Shown here: positions 52,735-63,224 of the stretch, piece by piece
How positions within the stretch are numbered: position 1 is the first letter of the stretch
Layout: each line of letters opens with the position of its first letter
NCBI GenBank assembly: GCA_002434305.1
Contig: DJJU01000006.1
Coordinates: 806,001 to 870,000, forward strand
Length of the DNA: 64,000 bases
Source of the DNA: Alicycliphilus sp. UBA6560
Lineage (GTDB): Bacteria; Pseudomonadota; Gammaproteobacteria; Burkholderiales; Burkholderiaceae_C
Direction: 5' to 3'
Translations under genes and position numbers: made by a program
The notes under the pieces: generated by a model
The model's database searches: none
The model's input: only the letters and a program-made list of their open reading frames with translations
What the model was told of the DNA's origin: nothing

Positions 52735-55380
52735 TCATTGCGCCGCCAGCGCCTGCGCCAGGTAGGGCGCGGTACGGCTGCCCGCCGCCGCGCCCACCTG
52801 CTCGGGCGTGCCCTGGGCCACGATGCGCCCGCCGGCCGCCCCGGCGCCCGGACCGATGTCGATGACCCAATCGCACGCTGCCGCCACGCGCATGTCGTGC
52901 TCGACCAGCACCACGGTATTGCCGGCCTGCACCAAGCCATCCAGCTGCACCAGCAGCCGATCGACGTCGGCCGGATGCAGGCCGGTGGTGGGCTCGTCCA
53001 GCACGTACAGCGTTCCGCCGCGCCGCTGCGGGCGCTGCAGCTCGGTGGCCAGCTTGATGCGCTGGGCCTCGCCGCCGCTCAGCTGCGTGGCCGGCTGGCC
53101 CAGGCGCAGGTAGCCCAAGCCGATGGCCTGCAGCAGCCGCAGCGGCCGCAGCACGGCCGGCTGGTCGTCAAAGGCCTCGCAGGCAGCGTCCACCGTCAGG
53201 TGCAGCACGTCGGCGATGGACAGGCCGCGCCACCGCACCTGCAGCGTGGCCGGGCTGTAGCGCGCGCCGTGGCACGCCGGGCACGGCGCGTACACGCTGG
53301 GCATGAACAGCAGCTCCACGCTCACGCTGCCCTCGCCTTCACAGACCTCGCAGCGGCCCTTGGGCACGTTGAACGAGAACTGCCCCGCGTCATAGCCGCG
53401 CTCGCGCGCCTGCGGCGTGGCGGCGAACAGCTTGCGCACTGTGTCGAACAAGCCGGTGTACGTGGCCAGGTTGGAGCGCGGCGTGCGGCCTATGGGCTTT
53501 TGGTCGATGGGCACCAGGCGGTGCACGTGCTCAGCGCCCGCGGCGATGTGCCCGGCCGGGCGCGGCTGGCCCACGTCGCCGCCAGTCTCCGCCGCGTCCG
53601 GGGCATCGCCCTCCTCTTGCTCGTCGCCGCCTGCGGCCAGCGGGTGGCCCAGATGGTCCGCCACCAGCTCCAGCAGCGCCTGGCTGACCAGGCTGGACTT
53701 GCCCGACCCGGACACGCCCGTCACCGCATTCATGCAGCCCAGCGCGAACGCGGCGTCCAGCCCGCGCAGGTTGTTGCGCACGATGCCTTCCAGGCGCAGC
53801 CAGTGCTGCGGCGCGCGCGGTGTGCGCAGGTGGGGCACGGCCGGGGCCGGCTCGGCCAGCAGGTAGCGCCGCGTGACCGAGCGTTGCACCAGCGCCAGCC
53901 CCGCGGGCGGGCCGCTGTAGAGCACCTCCCCGCCCTGCTCGCCGGCGCCCGGGCCCACGTCCACCAGCCAGTCGGCGCGGCGCATGGTGGCCACGTCGTG
54001 CTCCACCACGAACAGCGAGTTGCCTGCCGCCTTCAGCCCCTGCAGCGCCGTCAGCAGCGCCTCGCCGTCGGCCGGGTGCAGGCCGGCGGAGGGTTCGTCC
54101 AGCACATAGACCACGCCGAACAAGTGCGAGGCCAGCTGCCCGGCCAGGCGCAGGCGCTGCAGCTCGCCGGGCGACAGCGTGGGTGTGCTGCGCGAAAGTG
54201 ACAGGTAACCCAGCCCCAGCTCGACCAGTGCCAGCACGCGGCGGCGCAGCTCGCCCGCCAGGCGCTGCGCGGCAAGCACCTTTTCCTCGGACAGCCAGGC
54301 GGTGCGGTGCACGTCGGGGGCGGCAGCGTGCTGGGTGCTGCCGGGCGCGCGCCGTTGGCCGGGCGCGTCCTGTAAGCCGGCCCGCTCGCCCGCGCCCAGC
54401 CGGCCTTCGGCAGCGGGGCGCAACAGCTCGGCCAGTTCGGCCAGCGGCAGCTGCGACAGGCTGGCGATGTCATGCCCGGCGAAGGTCACCGCCAAAGCCT
54501 CGGGCTTGAGGCGCTTGCCATGGCACAGCGGGCACGGCGTGGCAACCAGATATTGCGCGACGCGCTTTTTCATCATGGCGCTGGGGCTATGGGCGAAGGT
54601 GTGCAGCACGTGGCGGCGCGCGCTGCTGAAGGTGCCCATGTAGCCCGGCGGCTGGCCACGCCGGATGGCGGCCTGCACCTGGGCCGCGTCCAGGCCGGGA
54701 TAGACCGGCACCGTCGGCTGCTCGTCGGTGAACAGGATCCAGTCGCGCAGCGCCTGCGGCAGTTCGCGCCAGGGCACGTCCACGTCGTGACCCAGCGTGG
54801 TCAGGATGTCGCGCAGGTTCTGGCCCTGCCAGGCACCGGGCCAGGCGGCCACGGCGCGCTGGCGGATGGTCAGCGCGTCGTCGGGCACCAGCGAGCGCTC
54901 GGTCACCTCGTAGGTACGGCCCTGGCCCTGGCAGTGCGGGCAGGCGCCCTGCGGCGTGTGCGGCGAGAAGTCCTCCGCGTACAGCATGGGCTGGTGCGCC
55001 GGGTAGCGCCCGGCGCGCGAGTACAGCATGCGCAGCGGCGTTGACAGCGCGGCCACACTGGCCACCGACGAGCGCGCGCCCGGCGCGCCGCGCTGCTGCT
55101 GCAGCGCCACCGCCGGCGGCAGGCCCTCCATGCTGTCAACCTGCGGCGTACCCACCTGCGCGATCAGGCGGCGCGCGTAGGGGGCCACCGATTCCAGATA
55201 GCGCCGCTGGGCCTCGGCGAACAGCGTGCCGAACGCCAGCGACGACTTGCCCGAGCCGGAAATGCCGGTGAACACCACCAGCGCGTTGCGCGGAATATCC
55301 ACATCCACGTTCTTCAGGTTGTGCTCGCGCGCGCCGCGCACGCGCACCAGGGCGTCGGGGGGAGGAAAAGAGGCAGGCAT
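52735..55380 (-). CDS. UvrA-like excinuclease ABC ATPase (stand-alone, short form)
   Basis: The 881-residue protein has two UvrA-type ATPase modules: Walker A GISGSGKSSLA (Lys45) and GVSGSGKSSLV near residue 555, signatures LSPGELQRLRLAG and LSGGEAQRIKLAT, and zinc fingers CPHCQGQGR...PCPLCHGKR and CEVCEGEG...CPACHGARY. It is 60-90 residues shorter than true UvrA, and the UvrB-binding region is reduced. Acidic or Pro/Gly-rich inserts (QEEGDAPDAAETGGDVGQ) occur near residue 590. Such class II UvrA proteins are linked to drug or DNA-adduct resistance in other bacteria; the main uvrA is presumably elsewhere. Confidence 0.88.
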   Translation of the reverse strand: MPASFPPPDALVRVRGAREHNLKNVDVDIPRNALVVFTGISGSGKSSLAFGTLFAEAQRRYLESVAPYARRLIAQVGTPQVDSMEGLPPAVALQQQRGAPGARSSVASVAALSTPLRMLYSRAGRYPAHQPMLYAEDFSPHTPQGACPHCQGQGRTYEVTERSLVPDDALTIRQRAVAAWPGAWQGQNLRDILTTLGHDVDVPWRELPQALRDWILFTDEQPTVPVYPGLDAAQVQAAIRRGQPPGYMGTFSSARRHVLHTFAHSPSAMMKKRVAQYLVATPCPLCHGKRLKPEALAVTFAGHDIASLSQLPLAELAELLRPAAEGRLGAGERAGLQDAPGQRRAPGSTQHAAAPDVHRTAWLSEEKVLAAQRLAGELRRRVLALVELGLGYLSLSRSTPTLSPGELQRLRLAGQLASHLFGVVYVLDEPSAGLHPADGEALLTALQGLKAAGNSLFVVEHDVATMRRADWLVDVGPGAGEQGGEVLYSGPPAGLALVQRSVTRRYLLAEPAPAVPHLRTPRAPQHWLRLEGIVRNNLRGLDAAFALGCMNAVTGVSGSGKSSLVSQALLELVADHLGHPLAAGGDEQEEGDAPDAAETGGDVGQPRPAGHIAAGAEHVHRLVPIDQKPIGRTPRSNLATYTGLFDTVRKLFAATPQARERGYDAGQFSFNVPKGRCEVCEGEGSVSVELLFMPSVYAPCPACHGARYSPATLQVRWRGLSIADVLHLTVDAACEAFDDQPAVLRPLRLLQAIGLGYLRLGQPATQLSGGEAQRIKLATELQRPQRRGGTLYVLDEPTTGLHPADVDRLLVQLDGLVQAGNTVVLVEHDMRVAAACDWVIDIGPGAGAAGGRIVAQGTPEQVGAAAGSRTAPYLAQALAAQ

Positions 55381-55553
55381 GGCGGGTGAGGCAGGCGTTG
55401 TTCAGGCCCAGCCTAGCAGCGACTGCAACGCATTGATGGCAAAGCATGGTTTCTCCTACGCCGATTCAGCCCGAGGCCTTACGGCGCAGCGGCCACGGTC
55501 GCGACATCGTGCCTACGGGCCGGGCCCGGCTCCCTCCCTCCTCGCCAACAGCC

Positions 55554-56684
55554 ATGAATTTCAAGCACATCTTTGACCTCGGCAAGAAGGCCGTCAGCGC
55601 CTGGCTGGACGACTTCGCGCCCAGCATGGGCGCGGCCATCTCCTACTACACCGTGTTTTCGCTGGCACCGCTGCTGGTCATCGTGATCGCCATCGCCGGC
55701 GCGATCTTCGGGCGCGAAGCGGTGATGGGGCAGATCACCGGCCAGCTTACCGGCCTGATCGGGCGCGACGGCGCCAACCTGGTGCAGGGCCTGGTGGCCA
55801 GCGCCAGCGACACCGACCGGGGCCTGGTGGCGGGCACCATCAGCGTGGTGGTGTTGCTGGTGGGAGCGACCACGGTGTTCGCCGAGCTGCAAAGCGCGCT
55901 GGACCGCATCTGGCACGTGCCCGAGCGCGAAAAGCCCCAGGGCCTATGGGCAGTGCTGCGCGCACGCCTGCTGTCATTCGGCCTCATCCTGGGGCTGGCC
56001 TTCATGCTGATGGTGTCGCTGGTGGTGGGCGCCGCCACTTCGGCCTTCGGCGGCTGGATCGGCGGGCTGATGCCCGCTTCGGAGTTGCTGCTGCACGTGG
56101 TCAACGTGGCGGTCTCGCTGGCTTTCACCAGCGTGCTGTTTGCCATGATCTTCAAGCTGATGCCCAGCACGCCGGTGGCCTGGCGCGACGTGGGCATCGG
56201 CGCGGTGGTGACGGCGGTGCTGTTCGAGGCCGGCAAGGTGTTGATCGGCCTGTACATCGGCAAGAGCGGCATCACCGAGTCCTTCCAGGCGGCGGGCTCC
56301 CTGGTGGTGCTGCTCGCGTGGGTGTACTACGCGGCGCAGATCTTCCTGCTGGGCGCGGAGTTCACCAAGGTCTATGCGGACGAGCACGGCTCATGTTCGG
56401 CGGCGCGCGCCACCGCTGCCACGCAGGCGACGGCCGAAGCCGGAATACCCCAGGAGGCAGCGGGCCACGGCGCCGCACTGCCTGCCGCCGCAGCGCTACC
56501 GCTTCCTGACGCACGCACGCCCCAGCCCGATCTGCAGACGGCGGTGGTGGGGGTGCAACTGGGAGTGGCGGGCGCCAAGGTGCTGTACGAGTTGGCGGCG
56601 ATCGCGGCCCTGCACCTCGCGGCACGCGTGCTGTCGCACAGGCGCAAGGCCGCGCTGCACAAAATAAAGAGCCTGCGGACCTGA
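55554..56684 (+). CDS. YihY/BrkB family inner-membrane protein
   Basis: The 376-residue protein has six predicted helices and the family signature APSMGAAISYYTVFSLAPLL at the start, RIWHVPEREKPQG in the middle, and SFQAAGSLVVLLAWVYYAAQIFLLGAEFTKVYA. The C-terminal 90 residues are Ala/Pro-rich and variable. The older name 'ribonuclease BN' for this family is a misassignment. Function unknown. The gene ends before a bidirectional terminator. Confidence 0.88.
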   Translation: MNFKHIFDLGKKAVSAWLDDFAPSMGAAISYYTVFSLAPLLVIVIAIAGAIFGREAVMGQITGQLTGLIGRDGANLVQGLVASASDTDRGLVAGTISVVVLLVGATTVFAELQSALDRIWHVPEREKPQGLWAVLRARLLSFGLILGLAFMLMVSLVVGAATSAFGGWIGGLMPASELLLHVVNVAVSLAFTSVLFAMIFKLMPSTPVAWRDVGIGAVVTAVLFEAGKVLIGLYIGKSGITESFQAAGSLVVLLAWVYYAAQIFLLGAEFTKVYADEHGSCSAARATAATQATAEAGIPQEAAGHGAALPAAAALPLPDARTPQPDLQTAVVGVQLGVAGAKVLYELAAIAALHLAARVLSHRRKAALHKIKSLRT

Positions 56685-56718
56685 GGCCTGGCGTCGTACC
56701 CGGGCGCTGCCCAACGAA

Positions 56719-56753
56719 AAAAGCCCAAGTGAAGCAAATCACTTGGGCTTTTG
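56719..56753. terminator. Bidirectional rho-independent terminator
   Basis: AAAAGCCCAAGTGA and TCACTTGGGCTTTT pair across a 6-base loop. It serves the BrkB-like gene (+) and tRNA-Ser (-). Confidence 0.9.
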
Positions 56754-56756
56754 TCT

Positions 56757-56849
56757 TGGCGGAGACGGAGGGATTCGAACCCTCGATGAGGCTCTACACC
56801 CCATACTCCCTTAGCAGGGGAGCACCTTCGGCCACTCGGTCACGTCTCC
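56757..56849 (-). tRNA. tRNA-Ser (GCT)
   Basis: A 93-base minus-strand tRNA with a long variable arm, as in all tRNA-Ser: acceptor GGAGACG/CGTCTCC, anticodon GCT in CTGCTAA, T-arm GGGTTCGAATCCC and encoded CCA. It lies between lysC and a terminator and may be read with lysC or alone. Confidence 0.96.
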
Positions 56850-56892
56850 AATCCGGCGATTATGCCCCAATTTCAGAGGCATAAAACCAAAC

Positions 56893-58161
56893 TCAGGCTG
56901 CGGGCTGGTCCAGACCGAAGGCCTTGTGCAGGGCGCGCACGGCCAGTTCCACGTACTTGTCGTCGATCACCACGGAGGTCTTGATCTCGGAGGTGGAGAT
57001 CATTTTGATGTTGATGCCCTCTTCGGACAGCGCGCGGAACATCTTGCTGGCCACGCCGGCATGGCTGCGCATGCCGATGCCGACGATGCTGACCTTGGCG
57101 ATCTTGTCGTCGCCCAGCACTTCCTCCGCGCCCATCTTGGGCACGACCTGGGCCTTGAGCAGCTCGATGGTGCGCTGGTAGTCGCCGCGGTTCACCGTGA
57201 AGCTGAAGTCGGTCTTGCCCTCTTTGCCCACGTTCTGGATGATCACGTCCACGTCGATGTTGGCGTCGGCCACGGTGCCCAGGATCTGGTGGGCGATGCC
57301 GGGGGTGTCGGGCACGCCCAGCACGGAGATCTTGGCCTCGTCGCGCGTGAACGCGATGCCCGATACGACGGCTTTTTCCATTTGTTCGTCTTCCTCGAAG
57401 GTGATCAGGGTGCCGGACTTGGCTTCCTCGTTGATGTCGATGTCCCAGGGCGTGAAGCTGGAGAGCACGCGCAGCGGCACCTTGTATTTGCCAGCGAACT
57501 CCACCGAGCGGATCTGCAGCACCTTGCTGCCCAGGCTGGCCATCTCCAGCATCTCTTCAAAGCTCAGCGTACCCAGGCGGCGTGCCTCGGGCACCACGCG
57601 CGGGTCGGTGGTGTAGACGCCGTCCACGTCGGTGTAGATCAGACACTCGGCCGCCTTCATGGCGGCGGCAATGGCCACGGCCGAGGTGTCGGAGCCGCCC
57701 CGGCCCAGGGTGGTGATGTTGCCGCCCTCGTCGATGCCCTGGAAGCCGGTGACGATGACCACCCGGCCGGCGTCCAGGTCGGCGCGCACGCGCTTGTCGT
57801 CGATGGACTCGATGCGCGCCTTGGTGTAGCTGCTGTTGGTGCGCACCGGCACCTGCCAGCCGGTGTAGCTGACCGAAGGCTGGCCTTCGGATTGCAGAGC
57901 GATGGCCAGCAGGGCCGAGGAGGCCTGCTCGCCCGTGGCGGCCAGCTGGTCGAGTTCGCGGTGGTAGGCGCTGCTGGCCTGCGAGGGGGCCAGCTCCTTG
58001 GCCAGGCCCAGCAGGCGGTTGGTCTCGCCGCTCATGGCGCTGGGCACCACCACCATCTGGTGGCCGGCCCGCGCCCACTTGGCCACGCGCTTGGCAACGT
58101 TGCGGATGCGCTCGGTCGAGCCCATCGACGTGCCGCCGTATTTATGAACGATCAGTGCCAT
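56893..58161 (-). CDS. lysC: Aspartate kinase, monofunctional
   Basis: The 422-residue enzyme from the ATG at 58161 starts the aspartate family pathway (Lys, Thr, Met, diaminopimelate). Seen are VHKYGGTSMGSTERI, GRGGSDTSAVAIAAAM and YTDVDGVYTTDPRVV in the kinase domain, and two ACT domains around ISVLGVPDTPGIA and VSIVGIGMRSHAGVA for feedback control. Length fits the alpha2beta2-type enzymes of beta- and gammaproteobacteria. tRNA-Ser lies just downstream. Confidence 0.96.
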   Translation of the reverse strand: MALIVHKYGGTSMGSTERIRNVAKRVAKWARAGHQMVVVPSAMSGETNRLLGLAKELAPSQASSAYHRELDQLAATGEQASSALLAIALQSEGQPSVSYTGWQVPVRTNSSYTKARIESIDDKRVRADLDAGRVVIVTGFQGIDEGGNITTLGRGGSDTSAVAIAAAMKAAECLIYTDVDGVYTTDPRVVPEARRLGTLSFEEMLEMASLGSKVLQIRSVEFAGKYKVPLRVLSSFTPWDIDINEEAKSGTLITFEEDEQMEKAVVSGIAFTRDEAKISVLGVPDTPGIAHQILGTVADANIDVDVIIQNVGKEGKTDFSFTVNRGDYQRTIELLKAQVVPKMGAEEVLGDDKIAKVSIVGIGMRSHAGVASKMFRALSEEGINIKMISTSEIKTSVVIDDKYVELAVRALHKAFGLDQPAA

Positions 58162-58239
58162 GGAAAGTCGTGCTGTGACACGAGGCGCCTGCTTCATCGT
58201 GGCGCGTGAAAGGCTGTTTTGGCGCGCCGGCGCCCCGCT

Positions 58240-59211
58240 TCAGGAAGGGAGGTCCAAAACCGCGAGATTGTAGCAACCAGGCACCGCACTTTCCCGCACC
58301 ACCAGCACCGCGCCCACGCGGATGCGGATGCGGTGGCCGCGCGTGGTGCAGGCGGCGATCTGCGACTGCAGCTCGGCCAGTTGCGCCGCGCTGGGCGTGG
58401 TGGCGTGGCAGCTTCTCAGCCAATGGCGCAGCACGTTGGCCTGGCGCGCATGGCTCAGGCGCTGCAGCGCATCGATGCGCGGTGGCACGCCAACGGCAGC
58501 CAAATCGGCCTGGGCCACCTCCTGCAACAGGGCGCTGGCCTGGGCGGCGTGGGCGGCGCTGCGCGCAAAGGTGTCCCGAAAGTGCGGGAAGGCTTGTTGC
58601 AGCGCGGGCAGCAGACGCGCGCGGATGCGGTTGCGGGTGTAGCGCTCGTCGCCGTTGGTGGGATCTTCCACCCAGTCCTGCCCGCGCGCGCGCAGCCACT
58701 GGCGCACGTCGGCGCCGGCCACGCGCAGCAGCGGCCGGTGCCAGTGCAGGCCCCCGCGCTCCCACTGCCCGGGCATGGCGGCCAGGCCGGCCACGCCGGC
58801 GCCGCGCGACAGGGCCAGCAAGATCGTCTCCGCCTGGTCGTCGGCGTGCTGCGCCAGCGCTATGCTTTGTATAGCTTCCGGCGCTTGACTGGCAAGGGCT
58901 AGAGCCCGCAAAGCCTCATAACGCGCCTGACGCGCCGCGTCTTCCGGGCTCTGACCGGGCGCGGGGCGCGCGTCCACGTGGCGCACCGCCAGCGGCACCG
59001 ACAGGCTCTCGCACAGGCGCTGGCAGTGGCGCACGAAGTCGTCGGCCGCGGCCTGCAGGCCGTGGTGCACATGCAGGGCGGTGACCTGGCCGGGCCAGCG
59101 CTCGGCGCAGGCCAGCAGCAGCGCGGTGGAGTCGGCCCCGCCGCTCAAGGCCACGGCCAGCGGCAGGCGCGGCGCGAAGGCCGCCAGCGCCGCGTCGAAG
59201 GCCTGGGTCAT
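58240..59211 (-). CDS. tilS: tRNA(Ile)-lysidine synthetase
   Basis: The 323-residue enzyme makes lysidine at C34 of tRNA-Ile(CAU). The PP-loop is VALSGGADSTALLL (residues 20-33). Downstream are LAQHADDQAETILLALSRGAG and the C-terminal domains, shorter than in E. coli (432 aa), as is usual in this group. At about residues 98-118 the protein (ALALASQAPEAIQSIALAQ) is encoded by a repeat copy. Confidence 0.93.
   Translation of the reverse strand: MTQAFDAALAAFAPRLPLAVALSGGADSTALLLACAERWPGQVTALHVHHGLQAAADDFVRHCQRLCESLSVPLAVRHVDARPAPGQSPEDAARQARYEALRALALASQAPEAIQSIALAQHADDQAETILLALSRGAGVAGLAAMPGQWERGGLHWHRPLLRVAGADVRQWLRARGQDWVEDPTNGDERYTRNRIRARLLPALQQAFPHFRDTFARSAAHAAQASALLQEVAQADLAAVGVPPRIDALQRLSHARQANVLRHWLRSCHATTPSAAQLAELQSQIAACTTRGHRIRIRVGAVLVVRESAVPGCYNLAVLDLPS
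58860..58918 (-). repeat. Palindromic repeat copy R13, inside tilS
   Basis: On the minus strand GCTCTAGCCCTTGCCAGTC is followed by AAGCGCCGGAAGCTATA. Fourteen codons match the phase of R15 in ppiA (GCT CTA GCC CTT GCC AGT), so the two copies encode nearly the same peptide (ALALAS). It sits between the PP-loop and the HADD motif, a place of variable length in the family. Confidence 0.75.
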
Positions 59212-59247
59212 CGTTCAGGGCCAGGGCCGCGGGCGCGGGGCCGGGTC

Positions 59248-60225
59248 TCAGCGGCTGTCGGCCTTGGTGTCGGTGAAGCGGCCGTAGCTTTGCAGCCGCT
59301 CGTAGCGGCGCTCCAGCAGCTCCTTGGCCTTCAGGTCGGCCAGCTGGCGCCAGGCGTCGCCCAGGGCGCGCTTGAGCAGCGCCGCCATCTGCTTGTGATC
59401 ACGGTGCGCGCCGCCCACCGGCTCGCTGACGATCTTGTCGACCAGGCCCAGGGCCTTGAGGCGGTGCGCCGTGATGCCCATGGCCTCGGCCGCATCCTGC
59501 GCGCGGTCGCTAGTCTTCCACAGGATGGAGGCGCAGCCCTCGGGGCTGATGACGGAGTAGACCGAATACTGCAGCATCACCACCTGGTCGGCCACGGCGA
59601 TGGCCAGCGCGCCGCCGGAGCCGCCCTCGCCGATGATGGTGGTGACGATGGGCACTTCGAGCTGCGCCATCTCGTAGATGTTGCGGCCGATGGCCTCGGA
59701 CTGGCTGCGCTCCTCGGCGTCGATGCCGGGGAAGGCGCCGGGCGTGTCCACGAAGGTGAAGACGGGCAGCTTGAACTTCTCGGCCGTCTTCATCAGGCGC
59801 AGCGCCTTGCGGTAGCCCTCCGGGCGCGTCATGCCGAAGTTGCGCGCGGCGCGCTCCTTGGTGCCGCGGCCCTTTTGGTGGCCCACGACCATGCAGGGGT
59901 TGCCATTGAAGCGCGCCAGGCCGCCAACGATGGACTGGTCATCGGCAAAGTGCCGGTCGCCGTGCAGTTCGATGAAGTCCGTGAAGATCTCGCGCACGTA
60001 GTCCATGGTGTATGGACGCTCGGGATGGCGGGCGATCTTCGTGATCTGCCAGGGCGACAGGTCGCTGTAGATGTCCTTGGTGAGCTGGTGGCTCTTCTTG
60101 CTGAGTTGCTCGATCTCCTCGGAGATGTCCACCGCGCTTTCGCTTTGCACATAGCGCAGCTCGTCGATTTTGGCCTCGAGCTCCGCGATGGGCTGCTCGA
60201 AGTCCAGGAAGGTTTTTTTCGCCAA
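59248..60225 (-). CDS. accA: Acetyl-CoA carboxylase carboxyltransferase subunit alpha
   Basis: The 325 residues (E. coli 319) start at a TTG (MAKKTFLDFEQPI) with GAGGAG eight bases upstream; no ATG or GTG fits. Seen are the N-terminal helix-rich part, GHQKGRGTKERAARNFGM, TFVDTPGAFPGIDAEER, the oxyanion glycines of GEGGSGGALAIAVAD, and SVISPEGCASILWK. It forms the carboxyltransferase with AccD, which is not in the window. Malonyl-CoA for fatty acid synthesis. Confidence 0.95.
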   Translation of the reverse strand: MAKKTFLDFEQPIAELEAKIDELRYVQSESAVDISEEIEQLSKKSHQLTKDIYSDLSPWQITKIARHPERPYTMDYVREIFTDFIELHGDRHFADDQSIVGGLARFNGNPCMVVGHQKGRGTKERAARNFGMTRPEGYRKALRLMKTAEKFKLPVFTFVDTPGAFPGIDAEERSQSEAIGRNIYEMAQLEVPIVTTIIGEGGSGGALAIAVADQVVMLQYSVYSVISPEGCASILWKTSDRAQDAAEAMGITAHRLKALGLVDKIVSEPVGGAHRDHKQMAALLKRALGDAWRQLADLKAKELLERRYERLQSYGRFTDTKADSR

Positions 60226-60310
60226 CGTGATTCTCCTCGGGCCAGGCCCGGATACGGCCGCGCCCTGCGGCGCTTCGTGTCGATGCGGTTGTCGTGAAAA
60301 GCGTGGACCT

Positions 60311-60982
60311 CTAATAGTCCACAGGCAGGGGGGCGAGAGACCGCCAAATATACCAACTGGCCACGCTGCACCAGGGCTGCCAGGCCTGGGCGACCTCGCG
60401 CGCATCGCTGCGGCTGACCGGGTCGCCCGAAAAATAATGCTGGCTGATGCCGGTGATCAGCGTCGCGTCGTCCAGCGGCAGCACGTTGGGCCGCGCCAGG
60501 TGGAAGATCAGGAACATGTCGGCCGTCCAGCGGCTGATGCCGCGGATCGCCACCAGCTCGGCGGTGATGGCCGCGTCGTCCATGTCATCCCACTGCTGCA
60601 CGTGCAGCCGGCCGCTGTCGAAGTGCAGCGCCAGGTCCACCAGGTAGTCCACCTTGCGCGCCGACAGGCCGGCGGCGCGCATGTCGTCCACCTTCAGCTT
60701 GAGCACGCTGCGCGGCGCCATGGCCCCGGGCAGCGCGGCGAAGCGGTCCCACACGCGCTGGGCCGAGGCCACCGACACCTGCTGGCCCACGATGGAGCGC
60801 GCCAGCGTGGTGAAGGCGTCGCCGCGCGGGCGCAGGCAGACGTCGCCCACCTGCGCGATCAGGCGGCGCATCACCCGGTCCTTCTTGACCAGGTGGCGGC
60901 AGGCCTCGTCCCAATACGGGGGGCGCGTGGTGGAGGAAGTGGTTTCCGCGGCTGCCGTTACTATCTTTTTAGTAGCTGCCAC
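60311..60982 (-). CDS. DNA-3-methyladenine glycosylase, AlkA-like (HhH-GPD)
   Basis: The 223-residue protein has the HhH-GPD fold: TTLARSIVGQQVSVASAQRVWDR, the hairpin AIRGISRWTADMFLIFHL, and the catalytic Asp region LPLDDATLI. No iron-sulfur cysteines at the end, so it is AlkA-like rather than Nth-like. The start is a GTG at 60982 inside a copy of the palindromic repeat, which also supplies an AGGTGG ribosome site. The first eight residues (MAATKKIV) are repeat-encoded. An internal ATG (DRVMRRL, about residue 38) would cut into the conserved domain. Confidence 0.9.
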   Translation of the reverse strand: MAATKKIVTAAAETTSSTTRPPYWDEACRHLVKKDRVMRRLIAQVGDVCLRPRGDAFTTLARSIVGQQVSVASAQRVWDRFAALPGAMAPRSVLKLKVDDMRAAGLSARKVDYLVDLALHFDSGRLHVQQWDDMDDAAITAELVAIRGISRWTADMFLIFHLARPNVLPLDDATLITGISQHYFSGDPVSRSDAREVAQAWQPWCSVASWYIWRSLAPLPVDY

Positions 60983-61022
60983 CGCTTATCCCACCTGGGC
61001 TGGAGGCCGTTTTTTCTTGTAA
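60958..61022 (+). repeat. Palindromic repeat copy R14, overlapping a gene start
   Basis: It reads TACTATCTTTTTAGTAGCTG, then CCACCTGGGCTGGAGGCCG and TTTTTTCTTGTAA. The right arm has decayed. It supplies the ribosome site, GTG start and first codons (GTG GCA GCT ACT AAA AAG) of the AlkA-like gene on the minus strand. It ends 12 bases before the cysS stop. Confidence 0.8.
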
Positions 61023-61033
61023 TCTGGCATGGC

Positions 61034-62407
<1,374 letters not shown>

Positions 62408-62597
62408 GCAGGAGTGAAGAAATGTGGGGGAAGTCGGGGCGGGCTCCAGGGCCCGGCGGCGGGCGGCCCGCGGGGCCGGCCGGTGTGGCCGCTCGCCACG
62501 GCCTGTGGCCCCTTCGCTACAATCGGCGGCAGTATAAGCCCGCCCCGCCCTCGCTTCGGCGCGCGGGTTTTCCTCTTTCACCAGCCGCTTTGCCCGC

Positions 62598-63149
62598 ATG
62601 ACGCCTGCCCGCCGCCCTGCCTCCCGATCCCTGTGCCGGCTGGCCCTGGCGGCCCTGCTGCTGGCCGGCGGTGCGCAGGCACAGCAAGCCGCCCCCACCA
62701 CCTACAACGACGTGCAGCAGTTGCTGAAGGCCGGCAAGGCCGCCCAGGCGCTGCCGCAGCTGGACGCCCGCCTGGCTGCCGCCCCGCGCGACCCGCAGCT
62801 GCGCTTTCTGCGCACCGTGGCGCTGACCGACCTGGGTCGCCAGGACGAGGCCATCGCCGCCCTGGTGGACCTGACCGAAACCTATCCCGAGCTGCCCGAG
62901 CCCTACAACAACCTGGCCGTGCTGTACGCCGCCCAGGGCGAGCTGGACAAGGCGCGCGAGGCGCTGGAGCAGGCCGTGCGCGCCCGCCCCGACTACGGCG
63001 TGGCCTACGAGAACCTGGGCGACATCTACGCTCGCCTGGCCCGCCGCGCCTATACGCGCGCCGGCGAGCTGTCGCCCCAGCTGGCCAAGTCGGTGGCGCC
63101 GCGTCTGGCCCTGCTGCGCGACCTGCTGACGCCGGCCGCCGGCCGCTGA
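62598..63149 (+). CDS. Tetratricopeptide-repeat protein, exported
   Basis: The 183-residue protein has a signal peptide (LCRLALAALLLAGGAQA) and then three to four TPR units between about residues 35 and 160 (EAIAALVDLTETYPELPEPY; NNLAVLYAAQGELDKAREAL; YGVAYENLGDIYARLAR). It lies upstream of two cyclophilin genes, an order I know from other Comamonadaceae, so a role in envelope protein folding is possible (inference). Confidence 0.85.
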   Translation: MTPARRPASRSLCRLALAALLLAGGAQAQQAAPTTYNDVQQLLKAGKAAQALPQLDARLAAAPRDPQLRFLRTVALTDLGRQDEAIAALVDLTETYPELPEPYNNLAVLYAAQGELDKAREALEQAVRARPDYGVAYENLGDIYARLARRAYTRAGELSPQLAKSVAPRLALLRDLLTPAAGR

Positions 63150-63224
63150 GGCCTTTTGTCGGGCGCCGCCGCGGCGGCCTGCCCGCTCCATTCACCTTTT
63201 TTACGCGACCCCAAGGAGCGCTTC

